A stretch of 64,000 nucleotides of DNA from Cunninghamia lanceolata. Lineage: Eukaryota > Streptophyta > Pinopsida > Cupressales > Cupressaceae. Position 1 is the stretch's first letter. Every line of letters starts with the position of its first letter. The notes beneath the pieces were generated by a model. The model made no database searches and was not told where the DNA came from. It saw nothing but the letters and a program-made list of their open reading frames with translations. The DNA is taken from assembly GCA_027924645.1 (NCBI GenBank), contig BSBN01000233.1, positions 3,614,501 through 3,678,500 of the forward strand, read 5' to 3'. Positions 11,028-22,270 of the stretch are shown in pieces. The position numbers and the translations under genes are program-made.

Positions 11028-11977
11028 TGTTAGCGAAAAAAAAACTTCCTGCTTTATCCGTTGTTGCTAGCAGGCTGTTGCTTTCTTCTATTATAAGCTA
11101 ACTAAGGCTTATCTCTCTGCCTTTTGCTTTAAAGCCTCTGCTTTTCCTCAGCGTTGGCTATATATCTTTGTATTTTCTGCATTCTTTTTGTAATTAATTC
11201 AGAAAGATTTTATTTCATTCTGGTTCTAAAATTTTCCTCTGGTTCTAAAATTTTCCTCTGTTCACCTGCATGTTGTTTTTTTTTCCAACTAAATCCATAT
11301 TGTTCTGTGCAGGTTTAGTTAAAATTTTACATAGTATCAGAGTTAGATTAGTTTGAGTGCAAATTCATTTTATATTGTGCGAATTTATTACCATGGAGGC
11401 AGATGTAAACCTTTGTTTCTAGGTGCATGCAGATTTCTGTGAAGATTTCCACCACCATGGAGGCATATGTAAACCTTTGTTTCTAGATGCATGCATGTTA
11501 CTTCTCCCCCTTTTTTTTTTTGCATGCTCCATGCTTTTTTTTTCTAGTTTGATTCTTTAAAAATTGTGTGTGTTTTGCTAGCACCACATAATAAAGATCT
11601 AGGAAAATTTGGGGCTTTATAAAAACTTTTGTTTCTTTAAAATTGTACATGCTTTGTGAGCACCACATGATAAAGATCTAGGAAAATTTGGGGATTTCTA
11701 CTTAAAGTATCTAGTATAGGTTTCTTGCATTATGCTTCTGAATAAACAAAGGCTAAAAGTTGCTAATTAACCGACGGAGCTTCGTACTGTTCTGAGCACA
11801 TCTATGCAACCATCAAATCTTCGGACGATCAACTTCTGTATTTAGAGACCAGGTGTCTATTTATTCAACCCCATCCAGTTGAAAAGTGCAGACTAAAATA
11901 CTAAACTGCAATTTCAAAGTATCCTAGAGGTGCTCATGCAGTGGTTTCTATGATTCTGATCTATATCATATCACTGG
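11028..11977 (+). mobile_element. 5' LTR and internal start of LTR element E, truncated copy in unit 2
   Basis: LTR 11028-11331 plus about 645 bp of internal sequence, cut by the same junction as in unit 1. The unit 1/unit 3 switch point of the recombinant unit lies inside this LTR (between about 11065 and 11173). Confidence 0.8.
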
Positions 11978-12297
11978 ATTTTAAGTCAACGTTATAATAA
12001 GAGCATCTGTATTTTGTGACCACCTTCTGCCATAGATATTTTACACCACTAAAAGCGAGAGACTAGTCATCGACAAAGTTAGCATTGAGGATCGAGATAA
12101 ATAATCACAAATCAAAATATAAACTATAATCAAATCTAATGATAATGTCTCGGTCAACTACTTCGATTATTATTGCAGTTTGTTTATGGTCCACTCGCTT
12201 CTAATGGAAAGAAAGCTTTTAAATTAGTATCGGCACGTTCCCCTTGCATATGTGCAATCTATTCTTTTGAAAGTACGCATACTACCAAATGTTCCAG

Positions 12298-12746
12298 TCA
12301 TTTTCCTTGTAAGTGTTCATATCATTATATGTTCCACTATGAGATTATATTGTTTGTAAGGATGTTTGCATATTATCATGACGTTCTATTAAGAGAGGTT
12401 ACGGTATGTTTGACAAACAGATGCAATTAATTCATTAGTCCATAGTCATTTTCGTTTGTAAGTGTTCATACCACTATATGTGTGCTACTATGAGATTATA
12501 TTCTTTTTATGGATGTTTGCATATTATCATGATGTTCCACTAAGAGGGGCCACCATATGTTCGACTAAGAGATGCAATTAATTTATTAGTCCATAGTCAT
12601 TTTCCTTTGCAAGTGTTCATACTACTATATGTTCCAGTATGAGATTATATTCTTTGTAAGGATGTTTGCATATTAGCATGACGTACCACTAAGAGAGGAC
12701 ACCATATGTTCTACTAAGAGATGCAATTAATTTATTAGTCCTTGCC
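12298..12746. repeat. Three ~150-bp subrepeats in unit 3
   Basis: Same three subrepeats as in unit 2, at an exact 4117-bp offset and with no difference that I noticed. Confidence 0.8.
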
Positions 12747-13758
12747 TTCAGCAGCGAATATTTATGTTTTCACCTCCCTGTTTTCTTGGCCTTGAAATTT
12801 GTGTAAGATGGATAAATTTTGATTTTATTGTTGGTTGGATTTTTGTTGAATATGAGAATAGTATTTGTTTGATTTCTGATTGGATGTCTAGTATTTTCCT
12901 GGTTGAACAATCTATTATTCATTTGTGTAAAATAGGGAAAAAAACTGAAAGAGAAGGGAATGGAAAAATTCATTTATTCATTATGCACGCTCAGCAACAT
13001 GACATTATAACTAGGACAACGATCATCACTAAATAACCAGGACAGTACACCAGGTACATTTGTACCAGATACATTTGTTGGCCATTGAATTCAATTTTCC
13101 AATGTAAATCTTAAAAGTTACTTTTAGTTTTAAACTTTTTACCTTTTGTTTTGTTTGTGATAAACCAACAATTCCCTCTATGCTCTCTCTCTCTACATGT
13201 AATTTGACCATTTACTAGGGATGTTATTTTTTGTTTCATTATTCCATATTTGTTGCTTGTGTGATATTCTCCTGCTTTGTTATCTCTTATATGAACATGA
13301 AAAAGTGACAAATTAATTCAGTGAACCAGTATATGTAGGGATCACTTTCTCCTAGTTTAATATCAACCTTTACAAAATGTTAGATATCCTGTAGACATTT
13401 TCTGTAGAAGATCAAAAACTAATTGCCTAATGAGTCACTTTGGTTTTACAAGTGCTTTAAGAAAATGAGTCGAGAATTTGAATTGCTTAATGAAATACAA
13501 TGCAGGTTGTCTAATTGTGATGCCCTGCAGCTTTTGTCATTGATTATACTTAAAATGGAGGTCGTCTAATTGTAATGCCCTGCAACTTTTGTCATTGATT
13601 ATACTTAAAATGGTTTTTAGGTTTTTGGTTCAAATCCCCAGCAAAATGAGTTATTTGATCAGACTATCATGTCCATTGTAAATGAAGTTTTTTAGTGTTT
13701 AAACAAATTCATGCTACTGTTCTCGTCTCATTTTCTTAAAGCACTTGTAAAACCTAAG

Positions 13759-13761
<3 letters not shown>

Positions 13762-13809
<48 letters not shown>
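13762..13809. repeat. (AT)24 microsatellite, unit 3
   Basis: Uninterrupted AT dinucleotide run of 48 bp, the counterpart of the tract at 9645-9698. Confidence 0.95.
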
Positions 13810-13811
<2 letters not shown>

Positions 13812-14057
13812 TGATTATATATTGCATGATTAGCAACCACACTGACCTCTCTCTCTCTCTATATATATTGCATGATTAGCAAACATACTGACCTCTGCTT
13901 AAGAACAATTTTTTTATTCATTTTAATTTGCTACTGAAGTGAATGAAGCTTATTTAATTTTGGTTCTCTTTTTGTAGAAATGTTTATTTTTCTTGAATAT
14001 GAGAAAAAGGCAAAAATTAGAACTTGAAACAGAACAATCTTTCTGTTGTCTATGAAG

Positions 14058-14399
14058 CGAGGTAGGGATACTGTTTTCTACGAGGCCGGAGCTACTCGAC
14101 CTAAATTTTCCTGCCCCTGTAGATGATGACTCCGAAGCTAGACAACTCAATACTTCAGGTGTGAATGTTAAAAATTCTCACAGGCCTTCCAATGCTGAAA
14201 CTCACAGCAAAATTAGCCTCCATTTTTCCAGTCTTGGTGGATGGGCAGCTACCCAAAACAAGGACAGTTCTTGTACAATAATCACACTCTGTTTCCTATA
14301 GAAGATGAGGCCGAGAGTAAGCTCAGAAAGAAAATTGACTTTGGCAGAGTAAAAGATTTGAAAGTCTCAAGCAGGTCACAACCTTGGTTGCAACTGTGA
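14058..14399 (+). pseudogene. Possible terminal-exon relic with EAR-like motif, unit 3
   Basis: Same possible exon and same apparent frameshift as in unit 2, without visible differences. The frame ends at the TGA 14397-14399. Confidence 0.33.
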
Positions 14400-16083
14400 G
14401 CAGACAATTTTATATAATTGATCAATTCTTCTACATTCTTTGTTCCATTGTTGTATATTTAATTCTATAATGGCCATGTTCATAGATTCTATTTAGCTCA
14501 TTCAGAGCTTATAATGGTGCCTAGCACACTCAATCAGAGGCTCATGTTTTTTTATTTGTTTTTTTGTGGACAAATCCGCCTTGGGTATATTTGACTCAAT
14601 TTCCATTTATTCTTTTGTCATGTCTGAAACTTTACAAAACTATTGCCTTGATAGAATAGGATATTTTGAATTCATTAAGGCTTTGGGCACAACATGTAGA
14701 TCATGCCATCATTTATTGCATTACAGAAGCAGAAATTTGATTCTCATGAGCTATCGTCTCTTATCTGATTGTGAAGAGTATACTAATCCATGAGCTTAGA
14801 TTGACCATTTGTTCAATAAATGAAAATCAGATGACACAAATTTGTTTATCTAGGTTAACCGTGAGTTAGTTTGTGTAAATATTTTTAGTACCTGAACCAA
14901 ATACAAGACTAATCATTTATCTATCTTTATTAATGATAATCTTTGATCAAAATCTAAATTTGAATAAAGTGTATAAGTGCAATTCATATGTAATTGTTTA
15001 TGGACTACATTAATGAATTTAACATGCTATTTATGTGATAGTGTCTGGTTAGGTTACTTCCTACATAGAAGTTTACATGATTTGCTACCGAATCAGATAT
15101 TTATTTAGCAGTAGGCCTATTGGGTGTAAATTGATTAATGTTAGCGAAAAAAAAACTTCCTGCTTTATCCGTTGTTGCTAGCAGGCTGTTGCTTTCTTCT
15201 ATTATAAGCTAACTAAGGCTTATCTCTCTGCCTTTTGCTTTAAAGCCTCTGCTTTTCCTCAGCGTTGGCTATATATCTTTATATTTTCTGCATTCTTTTT
15301 GTAATTAATTCAGAAAGTTTTATTTCATTCTGGTTCTAGATGCATGCATGTTACTTCCCTTTTTTTGTTTTGCCATGCTCTTTGTTTTTTTTTTCTAGTT
15401 TGATTCTTTAAAAATTGTGCATGTTTTGTGAGTACCATATGATAAAGATCTGGGAAAATTTGGGGCTTTGTAAAAACCTTTGTTTCTTTAAAATTGTACG
15501 TGCTTTGCAAGCACCACATGATAAAGATTTGAGAAATTTTGGGGATTTCTACTTAATGTATCTAGTATAGGTTTCTTGCATTATGCTTCTGAATAAACAA
15601 AGGCTAAAAGTTGTTAATTAACCGCTGGAGCTTCGTACCATTCGGAGCACATCTATGCAATCATCAAATCTTCCGACGATCAGCTTCTATATTCAGAGAC
15701 CAGGTATTTGTCTATACAACCCCATCCAATTGAAAAGTGCAGATTAAAATACCGAACTGCAATTTCAAAGTATCCTAGAGGTGCTCGTACAATGGTTTCT
15801 ATGATTCTAATCTATATCATGTCACTAGATTTATCTGCAGTTCTTCATTGGCAATTGTAGCTTTCTTCTTTCTAAGTTTAAATAAATTGTTAGGAGTTGT
15901 TCCATTTAGGTTTTCTCCTTTCCTCTTTTAATTGGGTACCTAATCAGGCTTAGTTGCTGGGACTCATATCTTTCTATTCACCTAGCTACACTTAAGGGGG
16001 GGTGTTAGTGTAGAATTTCTATTCTAGAATATTCCTCTTTTTAAGTTTGCTAGTTGTTAGGTTGCTAAAATAATGATTTCTTA

Positions 16084-16199
16084 GTTGTACAATCTTGCAT
16101 TAAAGTTGATTGCTTAATTGTGCAATCTTGCATTAAAGTTGATTGCTTAATTGTGCAATCTTGCATTAAAGTTGATTGCTTAGTTGTGCAATCTTGCAT
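16084..16199. repeat. 33-bp minisatellite, about 4 copies
   Basis: Units of the form TTGTGCAATCTTGCATTAAAG followed by TTGATTGCTTAA, with one or two substitutions between copies. Confidence 0.9.
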
Positions 16200-16257
16200 G
16201 AAGCTGCATGCCTATTTTTCTAGTTGGTGGTTGCTTTTCTAGATGGCTCATCTTTCG

Positions 16258-16258
<1 letters not shown>

Positions 16259-16326
<68 letters not shown>
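16259..16326. repeat. (TA)34 microsatellite
   Basis: Uninterrupted TA run of about 68 bp within the LTR-like segment. Confidence 0.95.
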
Positions 16327-16331
<5 letters not shown>

Positions 16332-16548
16332 AATTCCTAAGCTATTTGTAATGCAAATACAATGAAAGCAATGCAATCAATGAAATTGTTCACAATTTAT
16401 TCTTCACTCTAATTTGTGCAAGTGTAATTTGCAGCTCGACCAGGTTGGAGGTGGTTTTAGGCCAATAAGAGGGAGTTTTAGGCCAGTAAGAGGTAGTTCT
16501 AGTCCATGAGGGCATAAAGGGAGTATAAACAATTCTTTTTGCATTAAC

Positions 16549-17592
16549 TTGCACGTTTTGTTCATGTGCTTGCATTCTGTTGTTAGGCTAACTTCAGAGA
16601 ACTTTTTGTCTTGGAAAACAGGGATAAAGAATCATTGCCTTGAGCAGGATCTACTACCCTATCTCCTTAGACTCATTCCTGAGCCAAGTGACTATGATGA
16701 AAAGAATGCATGGTTTAATAATAATGACATAGTCTATGGACTATTATGTCTTACTATTTATGAGGATACTCTACATCACATAGAGCACATTGAGTACTCT
16801 TTTACTACTTGGATCATCATCCAACAATTGTATGGAGACATTGAATCTTCATCTGAAAGTGATGTTTCCTTGGAAAACTAGGCTATTGATGATATTGAGA
16901 CTTGTGTTGCCTCATCTAATGTGGACACATCTTGTATGGATGATCAGTTCATTGATTCCCCATCAGCAACACCTATTGTAGATTTAGATTCTAGAGATGC
17001 TTCTTCGAGAGCCTCTAGTGATTTATTGCAGCGAGATCATTTGTCTTTTGGATTCAGTCTATTGGGACCAATTTTTACCATACATTTCTTTTTTGTTTGT
17101 AGCTCATCCCTCATTTCAAATCTAGATGACGCTATTGAGGACATATGCCTTCTCTTTGAGGACCACTCTTTTGTCCTTGCATCTGTTGCTACTTCTAAGC
17201 TTTGTGTTGCTTCTTCTAAAGTTTCCAATGGCTTCTTGAAGCAGGGCATCCATAATCTTCCTGATTCAACTTTCTAGGATGATCTCTTGATAGGAGTTTC
17301 AAACTTGTTTATGGAGACTCGTATTTTAGATTTGGAGGACACATTTGAGGGGTTATCTCTCCTCTTTGATGATAGTTTCAGCATAGTTGTTGGCCCATTT
17401 TCATTGTCTTTGGAGATTAACATTCATGAGTTTCCTCTTTCGTTTGATTTATCATATTTCTTGGTTGATTTTGACCATGATTATTTTGTGGCTTATCCAA
17501 GCTTGGAGACTCCTACTCAGTTTTTAAAGACACACATGTTGAGACTTCATCCTTCCTTTTTTCAGTTGGACATGGAGTGGCTTCTTCAATAG
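16549..17592 (+). pseudogene. Gag-like reading frame of element E with two in-frame TAG stops
   Basis: One frame stays open for about 348 codons except for TAG codons at 16879-16881 and 17275-17277. The N-terminal part (LTSENFLSWKTGIKNHCLEQ…LLPYLL…AWFNNNDIVYGLLCLTI) resembles the UBN2-type Gag of Copia elements. The rest is acidic and serine-rich with no zinc knuckle and resembles nothing I know. The polypurine tract and 3' LTR follow within 250 bp, so there is no room for pol and the element is non-autonomous. The annotated ATG is simply the first in frame; the true start may be elsewhere. Confidence 0.6.
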
Positions 17593-18113
17593 CCTATAGA
17601 TTGCAGTACTATCCCACTTCTAAACAGACTGCTATCATATTCATGAAAACTTTCACTCAACTCAAAGACTCACTCTCTGCAAGACCTTCTTGGGGGGAAG
17701 GATACTACAACATAGTAGCTGCCATGCTTAGTTAGTTTTTGTTTGAGGGGGGTTTTTGTTCCCACAGGGTTTTCCCTCTTTCCTCTTTCATTTTCTCGTG
17801 TTATGTTTCCTTAGTTAGACTTAAGGGGGGGTGTTAGTGAAAAAACACTTCCTGCTTTATCCACTGATGAATGCAGGTTGTTACTTTCTTCTATTATAAG
17901 CTAACTAAGGTTTATCTCTCTACCTTTTGCTTTAAAGCCTCTACTTTTCCTCAGTGTTGGCTATATATCCTTGTATTTTCTGCATTCTTTTTGTAATTAA
18001 TTCAGAAAGTTTTTATTTCATTCTGGTTCTAAAATTTTCCTCTATTCACTTGCATGTTCTTTTTTTTTAGCTAGATCCATATTGTTCTGTGTAGGTTTAG
18101 TTAAAATTTTACA

Positions 18114-18880
18114 ATTAAGTGACATGACTGGTCTTTTTTTGTTCACACATGAATACCTAATTGGACACTTACTATCACTATCACTGAGCTTGTTGTTGTC
18201 TCATGAATTTAGTAATGTTTTTACGAGATTTGATACTTGTTCTTTCATCATCTAAATATGACTACAATCAGTGGAATAGGCAACATAGCATACTATAGAC
18301 GAGTCTGATGTTGTAGACTCTAGAGTCATGCACATATGATATGTTGTAGAGACTGGACCAAGTAATCAGCTTAGCTCTTTTGTCCTCAGACTCAGAAAAT
18401 TCAACTCAAACTGTAGAGTAAGATTAGAGTCTAGTAAGTGCACTTTAATCTTTTTTGAAATGTTAGATTCCTCATTAATGTGATGTAGCTGCATTGGCCA
18501 CACTTTTAACATTGCAATATCTACTTGGGTAACTTTAACATCTCCAGCAACTCTTAAAAGTAAAACCAAAGTATCTACAGCTTGGCTCAGTAGGTTGCAC
18601 CACATTATCCATCTATGCTTCTCAATGGCCAACATGGACCCACACCTATGTTTGATAAGCTCCTTTGGTATCAAGCATTCAAACAATAAAGATATATAAC
18701 AAATAGATATGCACCATATCCATTCATAGTTTATAGAAATACAAGGCACGAGTAGAAAAGTTAAAATATGTGATCTTAACCAATACAGTTGCTATCTGCA
18801 AGACTTCATTTCTACCATTATCACCTAGGCTATTACTGGATATAGTAAAGTTTTTTGCAATGCTGCTTTCATAGAAGAAT
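18114..18880. other. Intergenic, nothing recognised
   Basis: AT-rich sequence right of element E. An open minus-strand frame at 18366-18749 (127 codons) has no recognisable motif, and I did not accept it as a gene. Confidence 0.5.
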
Positions 18881-18889
18881 AAGACAAAC

Positions 18890-20320
18890 AATAAGGGTCA
18901 CTATTATTTTTTAGAAAGGCATTAATTTGTTTTAGGTTATTAATAGTGTCTCTATTAACAATTGTATCCCTTCAAAATGTATTGGTAAGAAAACTCTCTG
19001 ATTTGTCTAAATTCTCCATTCATCATCAACCTTCTAGACTGTGGGAAAGCTAATTTGTTTTGAAGTTTTGGGTCTTCTATTATTCTATTTATAAAATACC
19101 TATTGCATAAATAATGATGTTCTTGATTTTGATTAGATAAATGCTTTTAACCAGAGCTATGAACTGGAAAGGGTTTTGAAAGGACCCAAAAACCTTATAC
19201 AACAAGAGTAACCAACAACCATAAGAGACAAGAACACAGAATCAAGAACCAACAACAACATGAGATAGAACCAACACAAAAAACAAGCCTATAATAATAA
19301 GGCCACAACAAAAGGATAGCCAAGACCACAATCAAGGAGGTTTAAAACCAAACCTCACCAAAGAACTCTGAGGTAGAGTCAAAGCTTGACTAAAATTAGG
19401 TAACCTTCCTTTTTTCGAAGATGAGTCAAGTTCAACCAAGGTACAGCTATTATCCTTCAAATGATACCCCCTCACATCCCCTATGGGACCTTCATCCATA
19501 TTTCCTTCACTCCTTGTAGCATAACACTCATTAACAATATTTTGACAATCTTTCCCATCATTCTGACAATCTTTCTGAGCATTCTAACATTCATTCCCAT
19601 GCTCAAGAGGACTTTTTGTTTCTATAAAAGAATGAGAAAAATGCCCAGCTTTGCGGCAATGGAGACAAATTCGTGAAGATGGCTCATAATGAATTCTCTA
19701 CTCCCAAACACCTAATTTGGAAGATAGTTTTATGACTTTAGGCAGCACCTTATCAGTATCAACACTCACACAAAATCTAGCAAAAACCAATCGCTTCATA
19801 GATTTCATAACATTATCAATAGATAAAAATTGGCCAAGAGCATTGGTAATGCTTTTTATTATAAATAATGATGTTATATAGCATATTGGAACATATTTTT
19901 GACATTTATCATTCTTCTTCTCTATGCATTTTTGTTGAACAGTTGTACTAATTATATTATCATCCTTAGTAATTTAATCTATATCACAATAACTTTTGTA
20001 TTGTCATGGTTAATGTTTTGAAGTGTTATGTTGGTAGATAGGAGTCTCTACTTTAATGATACTATTGTATTATGTATTATGTTTGAACGCACTTCAGAAA
20101 GACATACCATTTTTCTTTAGGTTTTTAATAGTGCATGTTTGTGAATAATTTATATCCCTACAAAATGTATTTTATGCAATGATCTGGTGTATATTAGTTC
20201 TCTATAAACCTTGGAGATGTGGGGAAACTAAGTTGTTTTGCAGCTTTAGGTCTTCTATACCTATTGTGTAGAATATGATTCTATAGTATAATGTTCTTTT
20301 GAACTTGTGATTCTTCTCCT
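18890..20320. repeat. Diverged direct repeats flanking a LINE relic
   Basis: About 240 bp at 18890-19135 (TTTAGGTTATTAATAGTG…CAAAATGTATT…AAGCTAA…TTTTG…GGTCTTCTAT) recurs in diverged form at about 20085-20315. The LINE ORF1 relic lies between them. They could be old LTRs or an older duplication; no primer site or polypurine tract was found. Confidence 0.4.
19590..19853 (-). pseudogene. LINE (L1-type) ORF1 relic with CCHC knuckle
   Basis: The minus-strand frame begins SITNALGQFLSIDNVMKSMKR, then reads RLVFARFCVSVDTDKVLPK and, after a TAG, RIHYEPSSRICLHCRKAGHF. This order (an RNA-binding-like DUF4283 tail and a C-x2-C-x4-H knuckle) is that of plant L1 ORF1 proteins. The last knuckle Cys is replaced by Phe, and the TAG sits where relatives usually have Gln. 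No reverse transcriptase was found nearby, so this is a short fragment. Confidence 0.65.
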
Positions 20321-20479
20321 TGCAATTTTACTAAACATTTCTAGCAAAACATATTATCAATCTTGGTATTTAAATTCATGCTTAGATTTTAGTAGATAGG
20401 GTAGACTATCATCCCTTCTCATTCAACATGATAGTCATTGCATAGGATATATTCATTAATCTGTATGATCCTAGTTAAA

Positions 20480-21110
20480 TCAGAAAAGAGTTGAGGGCAT
20501 TTCAAAAAGGTTTGGAGATGTGAGTTTAGTGTTTAAAAAATTGAAGGTTTTGAGTTGGTGGTTCTAAGTTCAATTACCAAGTTTGAGGTTTTATATAAGT
20601 GGGTTCAATGTTTATGCTTCAAGATTGAGGGCTTTGGGTTTGAGGTTTTGAGCTTATGGTTAATGTTTTTTCAATGTTTGGAATTTTGAGTTAGGGTTGG
20701 GATTAGGGATTCCATGTTTAAGGGCTTGATTTGGGGATGTGATTTTAGGGTTTAAGTTTGAAAGTTTCAGGTTGTGAGCTCTAGTTCATGTATGATGTTT
20801 GAGGTTTTGTATGAATGTGTTCAATGTTGAGGGTTTGGCATCTCAATCTTAACATTCAAGTTTAAGGGCTTAGGGTTTTTGAGTTAGGGTCTAAAGTTTG
20901 AAGGTTTGTAGTTTTGAGTTATGCTTTTCAATCAATAGTTCCAAGTTTTGAGTTTATGATTTAGGGTTTGGGATTAGAAGTTCCAAGTTTACGGTTTGGG
21001 ATCAAGGGTTAAAATTTAAACATTTAGGATTTTGAGTTAGAGTTTAAAGTTTTAAAGTATGGGGTTATGAGAATAGGGAAGGTTTACAATTGAGAAGGTT
21101 TGATATGTAA
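20480..21110 (+). repeat. Degenerate telomere-motif-rich sequence
   Basis: Many scattered variants of GGGTTT and TTTAGGG, such as TTTGAGGTTTTGAG, TTAGGGTTTAAG and TTAGGGTTGGGATTAGGG. A second cluster at about 21710-21850 includes AAACCCTAAACCCTAAATTTTGGGTTT. This may be an old interstitial telomeric or subtelomeric-type repeat; the period is not regular. Confidence 0.55.
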
Positions 21111-22151
21111 ATGTTAAAACAACGTTGGGGTATGAAATTCTAGCTTGAAAAGGGGAGGATCTAGAGTTCCTTATTCACAATATGAACCTTTAGAGAGGTC
21201 TTGTGATGATCAGAAGTTCCCAAAAAATTGACTTTGAACAATAACTAACAAAGTTCACAAATAAAGTCTATAAATTGATCAACTATTATGAACACATAGT
21301 AATATACTAAGTTGAATAGTAATCAAAACACATATTTATTAACTACAAATTAAAAATGCACTAACCTATTTAAACATGTACTAGTAAGGTAGTCACAAAG
21401 TTGTAGTGTTTATACAATAGCCAGCTAATAAAAGTTGTGAGTTTGTTATAGATGATAAAACTTGTAATTTTGCAAGTTATGTGATGAGTCACACCTCCAA
21501 TCCTTAGTTGTAGATAGATATGAGTCCATATCACATTTCTAAAAAAATAAAGGTCCTACAATATTCCATGTAACTACTACATGTTCGCAAAGTTACCCCT
21601 AATAACTATTGGATCCTCTCCCCTAATGCTAGTGAGCATTTTATTGTTTTGTTCAAATGGTTTTAACTAATTTTTATTTTCTTTACTTTAGTTTTGTTTC
21701 ATGGTTAAACCTACCCTAGGGTTTTCATTTTTAGGTTACAAACCCTAAACCCTAAATTTTGGGTTTACAAATTAGAATTTAAAGGTTGTAGGGTTTCAAA
21801 TGGGTTCTAGGGTTTATACAATGTCCTAGGGTTTTGGGTGTTAGTGAATAAAATCTATTTCACAGTTTTAGGTTATAAAACAAAATTTAAATTAAAAAAT
21901 AGTAAAAATAGTAAATATACACATTAAAAGGGAAAACCACTTACCTAGAAACACTCGAAGTCAGCTCTCGTGAAGGTAAGAGGTCGCAGAGGCATGTTGG
22001 GGAGGCAAGCTAATGTGAGTATGCATTTGGAAAGCCTTTTCCACTCAGTCTCGCTGTTTCAATAGTGGAAAAATGAAGTTGTAGGAGAAAAATAAATAAA
22101 TACATTTTGTGAACGGTACACGTTATAAATGTGTACTCATTTCTAATAGGC

Positions 22152-22270
22152 ACCCATTTAGGCTCAAGAACCTAATCCTAAATGGGTACCATTCCATAAG
22201 GGTACAAGTTTAGGCTTGGGCGCCTCTTCCTAAACTTGTACCCATTATTTTCAAAATGGGAACCCATTTT
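22152..22270. other. Three consecutive perfect hairpins
   Basis: Arms: ACCCATTTAGG/CCTAAATGGGT (22152-22188), GGGTACAAGTTTAGG/CCTAAACTTGTACCC (22200-22243, 15-bp perfect stem with a 14-nt loop), and AAAATGGG/CCCATTTT (22253-22270). The arms of neighbouring hairpins share the ATGGGTACC and TTTAGG words. No gene is adjacent. Confidence 0.8.

Larger units (their letters stand above)
7861..11977. repeat. Tandem array unit 2 (4117 bp), recombinant-like
   Basis: Middle unit. From its start to about 11065 it agrees with unit 3 almost base for base at 4117-bp offset, dropping to 4111 after a 6-bp difference in the (AT)n tract. From about 11170 to its end it agrees with unit 1 instead. Diagnostic sites: near 11060 both units 2 and 3 read CCGTTGTTGCTAGC where unit 1 reads CCGCTGTTGAAAGC; at about 11174 units 1 and 2 share TATCTTTGTATT where unit 3 has TATCTTTATATT. 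This is the structure expected of an unequal crossover product. A misassembly is the main alternative. Confidence 0.92.
11978..15829. repeat. Tandem array unit 3 (about 3852 bp)
   Basis: Last unit. Its body copies unit 2. Its tail (from about 15270) carries private substitutions and a deletion of several hundred bases that joins the LTR (…TGGTTCTA) to internal sequence (GATGCATGCATG) at about 15339. At 15829 the sequence continues into the rest of the LTR element instead of returning to the unit start, so this unit retains the original right-hand junction. Confidence 0.9.
15993..16430 (+). mobile_element. Second PPT plus LTR-like start inside element E
   Basis: ACTTAAGGGGGGG is followed at 16006 by TGTTAGTGTAGAATTTC, the same arrangement as E's own 3' end but with a different LTR sequence. 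The segment then holds four 33-bp repeats and a long (TA)n run. The right end of this putative LTR could not be fixed, so 16430 is only approximate. Confidence 0.4.
15139..18113 (+). mobile_element. LTR retroelement E, complete parent copy with TSD ATTAA
   Basis: The 5' LTR starts at 15139 and is cut by a deletion at about 15339. The 3' LTR is 17832-18113, preceded by the polypurine tract ACTTAAGGGGGGG. The 5-bp ATTAA flanks both ends (15134-15138 and 18114-18118), which supports a single insertion. The interior carries a decayed gag-like frame (16549-17592) and no pol. A second polypurine-tract/LTR-like junction lies inside at about 15993-16020. Confidence 0.8.

Noticed and set aside
7920..14800. 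Short open frames repeated at 4117-bp spacing as a small gene family
   Set aside because: Their repetition is due to the tandem array. They lack recognisable motifs and several run over minisatellite sequence on both strands.
18366..18749. 127-codon minus-strand frame as a gene
   Set aside because: No domain, signal or splice context is recognisable, and the length is within chance for the window; left as unassigned.
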